Shown: piece by piece, positions 17,709 to 26,557 of the stretch
How the letters are laid out: each line of letters begins with the position of its first letter
Numbering within the stretch: position 1 is the stretch's first letter
Source: Chthoniobacteraceae bacterium
Lineage (GTDB): Bacteria > Verrucomicrobiota > Verrucomicrobiia > Chthoniobacterales > Chthoniobacteraceae
Direction of reading: 5' to 3'
Assembly: GCA_947476045.1 (NCBI GenBank)
Contig: CANJNZ010000003.1
Location: 44,931-108,930 of the forward strand
DNA length: 64,000 nucleotides
The notes under the pieces: generated by a model
The model's input: the letters and a program-made list of their open reading frames with translations, nothing else
What the model was told of the DNA's origin: nothing
Databases searched by the model: none
Made by a program: the position numbers and the translations under genes

Positions 17709-20700
17709 ATGAGCCACAATCCCGCCATCGACGACCACCAAGCCTGGCTCGGATACCTCCAGCCGGACGGCCTCGTCGTATCCGCGGCGGCGCTCGTGGA
17801 CGCGCAGGCGATTCTTAATCGCGGGGAGTTCATCGCATTGCAGGAAAAGTTCACGCCGTTCGTCGGGCACGTTGCGCCGAAGTTCGGCGAGGACAAACCG
17901 CTCCCCGCCATCACCGACCTCCCGGCGTTCCTATGTGGATTCCTCGACTGGCCGGACGACTGCCTTGCTGCCGACATCCCCGAGTCGCTCAAGCTCGCGC
18001 TCGCCGAAGGCGAAACGCTCGCGCCCGACTTCACCTTCCGTGAGCCGAAGCCCGCCGACCCCGCGCGCCCGTGGCTCCTGCTCATCCAGCAGCTCCCGCC
18101 CGGCACCGACTTCGACGCGCGCACCTCCGCCGACGCCCGTTCGTGGGCCGCGTCCCCGGCGCAACGATTCGAGCGACTGCTACGCGGGGTCGAGGTGCCC
18201 ATCGGCCTGCTCAGCAACGCCACGCATCTACGCCTCATCTACGCCCCTCGCGGCGAAAACTCCGGCTCGCTCACGTTCCCCGTCGCCGCGATGGCCGAGA
18301 TCGCCGGGCGGCCCATTCTCGCCGCGCTGCACATGCTCCTCGGGCGCTACCGGCTGCTCGCGGCACCGCGCGAGAGCCGCCTCGCGGGGCTGCTCCAGCG
18401 CAGCCGCGATTACCAGTCCAGCGTCTCCACCGCGCTCGCCCGGCAGGTGCTCGATGCCCTTTACGAACTTCTCCGCGGCTTCGAGCACGCCCACGCGCAG
18501 ACCGGCGCCACGCTCCTGCGCGAAGTCCTCGAGAAAAACCCCGACGACATCTACGCCGGCCTCCTCAGCGTCCTCATGCGCCTCGTCTTCCTGCTCTATG
18601 CGGAAGACCGCGGCCTGCTCCCGGCCTCCGAGCTTTACGCCCGCGGTTACAGCATCCACGGCCTTTTCGAGCGGTTGCGCGAGGATGCGGAAAAATACCC
18701 CGACACCCTCGATCTCCGCTACGGCGCGTGGGCTCAGCTCTGCGTCCTCTTCCGGCTCATTCACGGCGGCTGCAAACACCCGCGCATGGCCATGCCCCCG
18801 CGGCGCGGCCACCTCTTCGACCCCGACCGCTATCCCTTTCTCGAAGGCCGGCCCACGCAGAGCGCCGCCATCAATCAGCAGCTTCCGCTCGTCAGCGACG
18901 GCACGCTCCACCGCGTCCTCTCGCGCCTGCTCATCCTCGATGGCGAACGCCTCAGCTACCGCACCCTCGACGTCGAGCAAATCGGCTCCGTCTATGAGAC
19001 CATGATGGGCTTCCGCATGGAAATCGCCCGCGGCCCGAGCATCGCGCTGCGTCCGGCAAAAAGCCACGGCGCACCCGTCGCCATCCCGCTCGACCAGCTC
19101 CTCGCCGAAAAGCCCGCAGAGCGCGCGAAGTGGCTCCGCGAGCGCACCGACCTGAAAATCGAAGGCCCCGCCGCCACGCGACTGCGCGACGCCGCCAGCC
19201 TCGAAGACCTCCTCGCGGCGCTGCAAAACCGCCTCGCGAAAAACGCGACGCCCGCGCTCGTCGCCCCCGGCGGCCTCCTGCTCCAGCCCAGCGACGAACG
19301 CCGCCGCTCCGGCTCCCACTACACGCCGCGCGCCCTCACCGGACCCATCGTGCGAAAGGCCCTCGCGCCCATTTTGGCAAAGCTATGCGGCGGCGACGTT
19401 CATTGGACGAAATGGGATGCTCCAGTGCCGCAGATGCCGGCCATCCCAAAACCAGAGGAAATCCTCGCCCTCAAAATCTGCGACCCCGCCATCGGCTCCG
19501 GCGCATTCGTCGTCGAGACCTGCCGCCAGCTTGCCGAGGCGCTCGTCGCCGCGTGGCGCGTCCACGGCGGCACGCCGCCGATTCCGCCGGATGAAGACGA
19601 ACTCCTCCTCGCCCGTCGCCTCGTCGCCCAGCGCTGCCTCTATGGCGTGGACCGCAACCCCATGGCCGTGGACCTCGCCAAGCTCTCCCTCTGGCTCGCC
19701 ACCCTCGCCCGCGACCACCCCTTCACCTTCCTCGACCACGCCATCCGCCCCGGCGACAGCCTCGTCGGCCTCAGCCGTGCCCAACTCCTCCGCTTCCACT
19801 GGCAGCCCCAGGCCCAGCTCTTCGCAGGAAGCAAAGAACTCATCACCGCCATCGAGAGCGCCACACGCGAACGCCGCGACATCCTCGCCATGACCGCGGA
19901 TGATCCCTACTCAGTCGAACTCAAGCGCGCGAAGCTCGCCAACGCCGACAGCGCCTTGGATTCAATCCGCCGCGCCGGCGACCTCTGCCTCGCCGCCTTC
20001 TTCATGGAGGAAAAAGACCGCGCCCGCGTGAATCGGCGCGACGACCACCTCCAGCGCCTCCTCGCCGCGCGCAGTGGCGATGTCGCCGAAATGCAGCGCA
20101 TCGTGCAAATCCTCCGCGAACTCCGCAGCGGCCCGCACCCCATCACCCCGTTTCATTGGGAAATCGAATACCCCGAAGTCTTCGACCGCGAGAATCCCGG
20201 CTTCGATGGCTTCGTCGGCAATCCGCCGTTCTTGGGTGGCCTCCGTGTCTCAAACATGCTCGGCATGCAGTTCTTTGGATACCTCATCGAAGCCTATCCT
20301 GGAGCTGGCCATCTGTGCGACCTAGTCGCCTACTTTTTCAGGCGAGTTTTTGCGTTACTCCGAGACCGGGGAACTTTCGGGTTAGTGGCAACCAACTCAA
20401 TCGCGCAGGGTGATACGCGCACCGGCGGATTGGCGTGGATATGCAGCCACGGGGGCCACATCTACCATGCGCACCGTCGGCAACGCTGGCCGGGTGAAGC
20501 GGCTGTGATGGTCTCATTCATTCACGTCTCCAAAGGCGAACCAGGTGAGCCAGTCATACTCGACGAGAAAGTTGTTCCGCGAATCACCGCTTACCTGTTC
20601 ACAAGTGGCGGCAACGCAGACCCATCTCGATTGGCAGGAATGAACGACCTCTTCTCACAAGGCACGAACATCCGAAGTTCGGGATTTCTCATTGGAGATG

Positions 20701-21755
20701 ACGATGAGGCGACTACGACGGACGAAATGAGGAGCCTTATTGCCGCCTCGCCTGCGAGTGAGTCACGTATTTTTCCATATTTGGGTGGCGAAGAAATCAA
20801 CAGCAGTCCTAACCAGCTACCGCGCCGGTTCGTAATCTACCTGAGCGACCTTCGGGAAGAGTCACAATTGCAAGCGTGGCCTGAGCTTACCGAAATCGTC
20901 CGAAAGAAGGTCAAACCAGAGCGAGACGCGCTTGGTGACAACCCGAACAATATTCCCCTGAAACGGCGCTGGTGGGCCTACCACGCTGACCGGCTTAGCT
21001 TCTACGCCGACCTCAAACGGGTGCTGGTGATGTCACAGGTGAGTGGTCACTTGGCTTTTACTTTTCAACCAACGAATCGGGTGTTCGGAAACACTCTCAA
21101 TATGTTTCGGATCGAGAAGGATGAAGGGTTTGCTGTGCTCCAGTCGCGCGTTCACGAGTCATGGGCGCGCTTTTTCGCCAGCACGATGAAGGACGACATG
21201 CGCTACACGCCGAGCGACTGCTTCGAGACCTTCCCATTCCCCGAGGGCTGGGCGAGCGACGGCGAACTGGAGGCGGCGGGGCGCGAATACTACGAAGCGC
21301 GCGCCGCGCTGATGGCGCGCACCGGCCAGGGCCTCACCGCCACCTACAACCGCTTCCACGACCCCGACTTTCAAAACGACCCCGACATCCGAAAGCTGCA
21401 CGAACTTCACGCCCGCATGGACGCCGCCGTCCTCCGCGCCTACCGCTGGCCCGACCTCCTCGACCGCTGCACCTGCGAATTCCTCCTCGAATACGAAGAC
21501 GACGAGGACGAATCCGAGACCGACGGCAAACCCCGCCGCCGCAAAAAGCCCTACCGCTACCGCTGGCCCGACCTCGTCCGCGACGAAGTCCTAGCCCGCC
21601 TCCTAGCCCTCAACGCCACCCGCGCCGAACAGGAACGCCTCACCGGAGCCACCGCCGAAGCCGGCAAAGCGAAAGGCAAGCGTCCCAAGAAATCCGCCAC
21701 GGCCCCCGCACAAACCGACCTCATCCCGCCACCACAGCGAGATTTGTTCGTATGA
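17709..21755 (+). CDS. drmMI: DISARM class 1 adenine DNA methylase DrmMI
   Basis: 1348 aa; motif I-like LKICDPAIGSGAFVVETCRQLAEAL, catalytic GNPPFLGG; position immediately after drmD. Confidence 0.88.
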   Translation: MSHNPAIDDHQAWLGYLQPDGLVVSAAALVDAQAILNRGEFIALQEKFTPFVGHVAPKFGEDKPLPAITDLPAFLCGFLDWPDDCLAADIPESLKLALAEGETLAPDFTFREPKPADPARPWLLLIQQLPPGTDFDARTSADARSWAASPAQRFERLLRGVEVPIGLLSNATHLRLIYAPRGENSGSLTFPVAAMAEIAGRPILAALHMLLGRYRLLAAPRESRLAGLLQRSRDYQSSVSTALARQVLDALYELLRGFEHAHAQTGATLLREVLEKNPDDIYAGLLSVLMRLVFLLYAEDRGLLPASELYARGYSIHGLFERLREDAEKYPDTLDLRYGAWAQLCVLFRLIHGGCKHPRMAMPPRRGHLFDPDRYPFLEGRPTQSAAINQQLPLVSDGTLHRVLSRLLILDGERLSYRTLDVEQIGSVYETMMGFRMEIARGPSIALRPAKSHGAPVAIPLDQLLAEKPAERAKWLRERTDLKIEGPAATRLRDAASLEDLLAALQNRLAKNATPALVAPGGLLLQPSDERRRSGSHYTPRALTGPIVRKALAPILAKLCGGDVHWTKWDAPVPQMPAIPKPEEILALKICDPAIGSGAFVVETCRQLAEALVAAWRVHGGTPPIPPDEDELLLARRLVAQRCLYGVDRNPMAVDLAKLSLWLATLARDHPFTFLDHAIRPGDSLVGLSRAQLLRFHWQPQAQLFAGSKELITAIESATRERRDILAMTADDPYSVELKRAKLANADSALDSIRRAGDLCLAAFFMEEKDRARVNRRDDHLQRLLAARSGDVAEMQRIVQILRELRSGPHPITPFHWEIEYPEVFDRENPGFDGFVGNPPFLGGLRVSNMLGMQFFGYLIEAYPGAGHLCDLVAYFFRRVFALLRDRGTFGLVATNSIAQGDTRTGGLAWICSHGGHIYHAHRRQRWPGEAAVMVSFIHVSKGEPGEPVILDEKVVPRITAYLFTSGGNADPSRLAGMNDLFSQGTNIRSSGFLIGDDDEATTTDEMRSLIAASPASESRIFPYLGGEEINSSPNQLPRRFVIYLSDLREESQLQAWPELTEIVRKKVKPERDALGDNPNNIPLKRRWWAYHADRLSFYADLKRVLVMSQVSGHLAFTFQPTNRVFGNTLNMFRIEKDEGFAVLQSRVHESWARFFASTMKDDMRYTPSDCFETFPFPEGWASDGELEAAGREYYEARAALMARTGQGLTATYNRFHDPDFQNDPDIRKLHELHARMDAAVLRAYRWPDLLDRCTCEFLLEYEDDEDESETDGKPRRRKKPYRYRWPDLVRDEVLARLLALNATRAEQERLTGATAEAGKAKGKRPKKSATAPAQTDLIPPPQRDLFV

Positions 21756-21816
21756 TATTTAAGCGTATTTTCCGCAAAAACATTGCCATGTCTAATTTCT
21801 TGACGATATTCGGAGC

Positions 21817-23154
21817 ATGATTCTGCAATTTTCAGTCTCAAACTTTCGTGCGTTTCGCAAGATGCAGACGCTGAATCTGGCCGCAAGCAACTACGACAAG
21901 ACGCTGCCGCAAAACTGCATCACGCCGGACCTACCCGGCCTGAAAGGTCGCCGGTGGGTCAAAGGAGCGGCGATTTACGGCCCCAACGCGAGCGGCAAGA
22001 GCAGTGTGCTCGAAGCGCTGCGGGCAATGGTGAATCTGGTGCGCAATTCGGCCAAAACGACAGACCCGAAGGAGCCCATCGCTGGCATCGAGCCGTTTGC
22101 CTTTGCGCCGGAAGCACTCACGGAACCAACTGGGTTCGGCCTCGTCTTCGTGAACGCTGGAGTGCGTTACGAATACCGGGTGGCGGCGACGCTCGATCGC
22201 GTCTGGCACGAGTCACTGCGGGCGTTCCCGGACAAATGGGAGCAGACTTGGTTCTGCCGGAACTGGAACCCGGAGACGGCGAGCTACGATTGGACTCCCG
22301 AGAAGCCATCCGGCTACAAGCGCGACCCGAAGCGCGAGGAATACACGCTGCCGAATGTGCTGTATCTCTCGAAGGCGGTGAGCCTCGGCGACACCCAGCT
22401 AGAGCCGGTGTTCGGCTGGTTCCGGGAGCGGCTTCGGTTTCTGGACTTGAGCGCAGGCGCGGGTTTCCACGGCTCATTTTCCATGGAGCAACTCGTGAAG
22501 CGGAGCCCGCTGGCACCGCGCATCATCGAGATGTTGCGCCATGCCGACCTCGGCGTCGCCGATGCGCGAGTGAAAGAGGTGGAAATGGCCAATCAAATCG
22601 CGGAGCAGGTATTGCTACAGTTGCCGGAACCGGCGCGTGCGCAGGCGGCCACGAACAAGTGGGTGCAGCCTGAATTGCTGCACAACGTCCCCGGCACGGA
22701 ACCGATGCCGCTGCCGTGGGAGCGCGAGTCCGTCGGCACGCAGCGCTATTTTGATCTCGCTGGCCCCTGGCTGGACATCATGGCGAAGGGCTTCGTGGTG
22801 TGCATTGACGAACTGGAGACCTCAATGCACCCGCTGATGGTGCGTGAACTACTGCGGCTGATGTTCAGTGCGGAGGAAAATGCGAGCGGCGCGCAGCTCA
22901 TTTTCACTACGCACAACCCGCTGCTGCTCGACCCAACGCTGTTGCGGCGTGATCAGGTGTGGTTTACGGACAAGGACGAGAAGAGCGAAGCTTACGTGTA
23001 TGCTCTCGCAGACTATGCGCCGCGCAAGGGCGAGTCGCTGGTGCGCGGCTATCTCGCCGGGCGTTACGGTGCGGTGCCGTTCATCCCGGAGGGGTTGCTC
23101 GGTTCTTTTCCAGCGATCGAGGAGGCAACGAAAGGAGGCGGCGATGAGCATTGA
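21817..23154 (+). CDS. RloA / AbiLi-like AAA ATPase (ABC/SMC-type)
   Basis: MILQFSVSNFRAFRKMQTLNLAAS, Walker A AIYGPNASGKSSVLEAL, FVVCIDELETSMHP, LIFTTHNPLLLDP. Confidence 0.85.
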   Translation: MILQFSVSNFRAFRKMQTLNLAASNYDKTLPQNCITPDLPGLKGRRWVKGAAIYGPNASGKSSVLEALRAMVNLVRNSAKTTDPKEPIAGIEPFAFAPEALTEPTGFGLVFVNAGVRYEYRVAATLDRVWHESLRAFPDKWEQTWFCRNWNPETASYDWTPEKPSGYKRDPKREEYTLPNVLYLSKAVSLGDTQLEPVFGWFRERLRFLDLSAGAGFHGSFSMEQLVKRSPLAPRIIEMLRHADLGVADARVKEVEMANQIAEQVLLQLPEPARAQAATNKWVQPELLHNVPGTEPMPLPWERESVGTQRYFDLAGPWLDIMAKGFVVCIDELETSMHPLMVRELLRLMFSAEENASGAQLIFTTHNPLLLDPTLLRRDQVWFTDKDEKSEAYVYALADYAPRKGESLVRGYLAGRYGAVPFIPEGLLGSFPAIEEATKGGGDEH

Positions 23155-23887
23155 GGGGGGCTACGACAAGGACTGGTGGAAAGCGGCGAAGGCGATGAGC
23201 CTCGAACGCGCCGCACACGCGAAAGCCGCGGCAAGTGGAGTCAATGCGGGCGATGCCTTTCTCGTGGTGACCGAGGGCACGGTAACTGAGCCGGTCTATT
23301 TTGAACTGCTGCGCACGGACCTCCAATTGGCAGCAGTGCGGATTCGCATCGAGCCGGGCAAGCACTCGGACCCACGCCATGTGATTGAGACGGCGGCGGG
23401 CGAAGTGAAAGAGCAAGCGCGCCGGGCGAGGAAAGGTCTGCTCGGCAACACGGAGCCGGCGAAGTTCGACCACGTATGGGCGGTGATTGATACGGATGTC
23501 GCTGTGCGTAACGGATTCTGGAACGAAGTCGAAACGCTGGCCCGCACTCGCAAGGTGAAGCTGGCCCATTCGACGCCGTGCTTCGAGTATTGGCTGCTGC
23601 TGCACATCCAGGGGCTGACGACGCGAGGCGACCTCGTGAATGGGGACGCAGCGAAGAGCGCGGTAAAACACGAGCTTGGACAAGACTACTCGACCAACGA
23701 GGAGACGGCACGGGCGGTGATGCCGCTGTTCGTTCCCAAATGGCCGGAAGCAGTGGTGCATGGTGAAACGGTGCGGACATACCACGCCGCGGCTGCGACT
23801 CCGAAACCAGCGAATCCCTCGACCGAAGTGTGCGCGCTGGTGCGCGCTTTGAACGACAGTGCGCCGGCACATTTGCGAAAACTGTAA
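23144..23887 (+). CDS. RloB family protein (AbiLii-like)
   Basis: FLVVTEGTVTEPVYFELLR, FDHVWAVIDTDV, STPCFEYWLLLHI; overlaps the RloA stop. Confidence 0.82.
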   Translation: MSIEGGYDKDWWKAAKAMSLERAAHAKAAASGVNAGDAFLVVTEGTVTEPVYFELLRTDLQLAAVRIRIEPGKHSDPRHVIETAAGEVKEQARRARKGLLGNTEPAKFDHVWAVIDTDVAVRNGFWNEVETLARTRKVKLAHSTPCFEYWLLLHIQGLTTRGDLVNGDAAKSAVKHELGQDYSTNEETARAVMPLFVPKWPEAVVHGETVRTYHAAAATPKPANPSTEVCALVRALNDSAPAHLRKL

Positions 23888-23893
23888 TTGACC

Positions 23894-26017
23894 ATGGACG
23901 AACCGAAACCGCTCGACAGCCTCTTTAAGGAAAAAATTTTCCGCATCCCGGATTACCAGCGAGGCTACGCCTGGCAACGGGAACAACTGAAGGCATTCTG
24001 GGAAGACCTCGTGAATCTTTCCGACGGCCGCTCGCACTACACCGGCGTGCTCACGCTGACGGGGATTCCTCGGGTGCCGGAGACCGAAAAAGAATTCTGG
24101 CTCGAGGAAGACCACAACTACCGCGTGTATCACATCGTGGACGGCCAGCAGCGGCTCACCACGTTCATCATCTTCGTGCAGGCGTTCGTGGAATTCGTGA
24201 AGGCGCTGCCGGAGAATGCGGGCAAGACGGACGAGGCGATTTACCTCACCGACACGCAGAATGTGGCCGACGTGCAGCGGCGGTTTCTTTTCAAGGTGAA
24301 ACCCACGGGCGACCAGTTCCGCACCTACAAGTTTGGCTACACCGAGGACAATCCGAGCTACGACTATCTCCGGCACCGAATCCTCGGCGAGCCCGGCGGC
24401 GCATCGGTGCAGGAGACGTTTTACACGTTGAATCTGAGCAACGCGAAACGCTACTTCGCCGAACAACTCGCGGAAATGCACGCGCAGGAGGGCGTGCCGG
24501 GCATTCAGGACATCTACAAGAAGCTGACCAAGCGCTTTCTCTTCAACGAATACATCATCAAGGACGAGTTCGACGTGTTCGTGGCCTTTGAGACCATGAA
24601 CAACCGGGGCAAGAAGCTCTCCGACCTCGAGCTGCTGAAGAATCGTCTCATTTACCTCACCACGCTCTACTCGGACGACGAGCTGGACGCCGCCTCGCGG
24701 CAGAACCTGCGGGAAACCATCAACGATGCGTGGAAGGAGGTTTATAAGCAGCTCGGTCGAAACAAGAGCGCGCCGCTGAACGACGACGATTTCCTGCGGG
24801 CGCACTGGATTCTCTACTACAAATACTCCCGCAAGACCGGTCAGGACTACATCCGGTATCTGCTGGATGAGCAGTTCACGCCGCAGCGCGTGCATAAAAA
24901 GGTCGAGCGCGAAGTGACGCTGGAAACGCCGGAGGAATCGCGCGACGAAACGGAGTTGGAGGAGGAGGCTGAGGACGTGGCGGAAGGCGAGACTGTCACT
25001 GTCGCGCGAGCGGACCTCTCGCCGACGGAGATTCGCGACTACGTGTTGAGCCTCAAGACCTGTGCGGTTCACTGGTTCAACTCGTTCTTCCCGGCCCTGT
25101 CCGAGGAACTGAACGCCGAGGAACAGCGTTGGGTTGAATCCCTCAACCGCATCGGCATCGCCTATTTCCGCCCGCTGGTGATGGCCATCCTCAAGAGCGA
25201 CCTGCCAAGCGCCGAGCGAGTCCGGGCCGTGCAGGCCATCGAACGGTTCATCTTCATCGTGTTTCGGATGAACAAGGAACCGGCGAACTACGGCAGCAGC
25301 GAATTTTACCGGATGGTGCGGACATTCGACCGCGGCGAGTCGGGCGTTGATGAACTGCTCGCGGAACTCGAATCGCGGATGGCCTACACATTCGATGGAG
25401 CAACCGGCGTCTTTAACAACCGGACGTTCTTCGCGAGGTCGGAAAAACGATTGAAGGGCGGCGGCGGGTATTACTGGTGGCCAGCCCTGCGCTACTTCCT
25501 CTTTGAATACGAAATCAGCCTGCTCGCAGGCAGCAGGCAGGCGAAGGTGAGCTGGGACGAATTGAAAAAGAGCGAGCGAGACATGCTCTCGATTGAACAC
25601 ATTTTCCCACAGACGCCCACGCCCGGCTGGGAAGCCGCTTTCAACAGCGTGCCGCCGGAATGTTGGGTGAACTACCAGACTGCGCTCGGCAACCTCCTGG
25701 TCCTCTCGCACTCGATTAACTCCTCGCTGCAAAACGATGACTTTGCAGACAAGAAGCAGCCGAAACACGACGCCGACGGAAATAAGACCCGCAACGGCTA
25801 CGCAGACGGCTCTCATTCCGAGATCGAAGTAGCCGCCAACGCAACTTGGGGACCTGACGAAATCCGCGACCGCAGCCTGAAGCTGCTGAAGTTTCTCGAA
25901 GAACGCTGGGACATTGATTTCGGCGCCGATGAGACACGCCTCAAACTTTCGTTCCTTTGGTTTGAGGAACCCACCGCTGCCCAGCCGAGCGAGCAGCCAC
26001 CGGCAAACTCCCAGTGA
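23894..26017 (+). CDS. DUF262/DUF1524 protein (GmrSD/type IV-like endonuclease)
   Basis: FRIPDYQRGYAWQREQLKAFWEDL, YHIVDGQQRLTT (DGQQR), SIEHIFPQTPTPGWE HNH-like, NYQTALGNLLVLSHSINSSLQN. Confidence 0.88.
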   Translation: MDEPKPLDSLFKEKIFRIPDYQRGYAWQREQLKAFWEDLVNLSDGRSHYTGVLTLTGIPRVPETEKEFWLEEDHNYRVYHIVDGQQRLTTFIIFVQAFVEFVKALPENAGKTDEAIYLTDTQNVADVQRRFLFKVKPTGDQFRTYKFGYTEDNPSYDYLRHRILGEPGGASVQETFYTLNLSNAKRYFAEQLAEMHAQEGVPGIQDIYKKLTKRFLFNEYIIKDEFDVFVAFETMNNRGKKLSDLELLKNRLIYLTTLYSDDELDAASRQNLRETINDAWKEVYKQLGRNKSAPLNDDDFLRAHWILYYKYSRKTGQDYIRYLLDEQFTPQRVHKKVEREVTLETPEESRDETELEEEAEDVAEGETVTVARADLSPTEIRDYVLSLKTCAVHWFNSFFPALSEELNAEEQRWVESLNRIGIAYFRPLVMAILKSDLPSAERVRAVQAIERFIFIVFRMNKEPANYGSSEFYRMVRTFDRGESGVDELLAELESRMAYTFDGATGVFNNRTFFARSEKRLKGGGGYYWWPALRYFLFEYEISLLAGSRQAKVSWDELKKSERDMLSIEHIFPQTPTPGWEAAFNSVPPECWVNYQTALGNLLVLSHSINSSLQNDDFADKKQPKHDADGNKTRNGYADGSHSEIEVAANATWGPDEIRDRSLKLLKFLEERWDIDFGADETRLKLSFLWFEEPTAAQPSEQPPANSQ

Positions 26018-26325
26018 AGATACCACATTTAACCCATCCCGAGCGAAGCGAGTTCTATCCGGTCATCCGCGAAGCTCTTCAGGTGGCCGTTGGCCGCTGG
26101 CCAGTTACGATGAAGTTACGTAAAAAGGGTGGCTATGCCGCCTCAGCAACAGTGCGCATCGCGAATGTGACGGAGAAAGAATTCGATACAGACCGGGAAC
26201 TTCGTGATTTGACGCGCTTTCCTGCCCGAGTCCGGGCCGCCGTCACGGCGCTGCGGGATGGGGGCTGTGCCGGTTCGTTCAAAATCAGTCACGAGGACGG
26301 CACTCTAACCATTGTTCCAGTATGA
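26014..26325 (+). CDS. hypothetical protein (103 aa)
   Basis: GTGA overlap with the DUF262 stop; clean ORF. Confidence 0.55.
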   Translation: MKIPHLTHPERSEFYPVIREALQVAVGRWPVTMKLRKKGGYAASATVRIANVTEKEFDTDRELRDLTRFPARVRAAVTALRDGGCAGSFKISHEDGTLTIVPV

Positions 26326-26557
26326 TAAAGCGCACGCTTTCACACTCGCCAGGCGGTGACGTTTTCGGCTGATAGAACTCTCCACTTTTACCATGCTACA
26401 GGAACTTCCGCCTTGCTATCCTTGGAGCGCCGAGAGGCCGCTTTGCCCGGTGCTACAAGACTCCGCCGTTTGGCTGAAAGTTTTCGCTTCATCGCTCATG
26501 CGCCGCATGGCCAAGAAGTCGCTGCGCGCCTGCAAATACAATGGAGTAGTGCCCACG

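Noticed and set aside
17709-21755. BREX PglX methylase
   Set aside because: Context (drmD upstream; drmA/B/C downstream) and lack of brxC/pglZ fit DISARM class 1 rather than BREX.
23081-26026. 981-aa minus-strand ORF
   Set aside because: Antisense to RloB and the DUF262 gene, which carry clear family motifs; typical spurious ORF in GC-rich coding DNA. The same applies to 33863..35698(-), 18228..19319(-), 15573..16727(-), 49870..51102(+) and 56235..57518(+).
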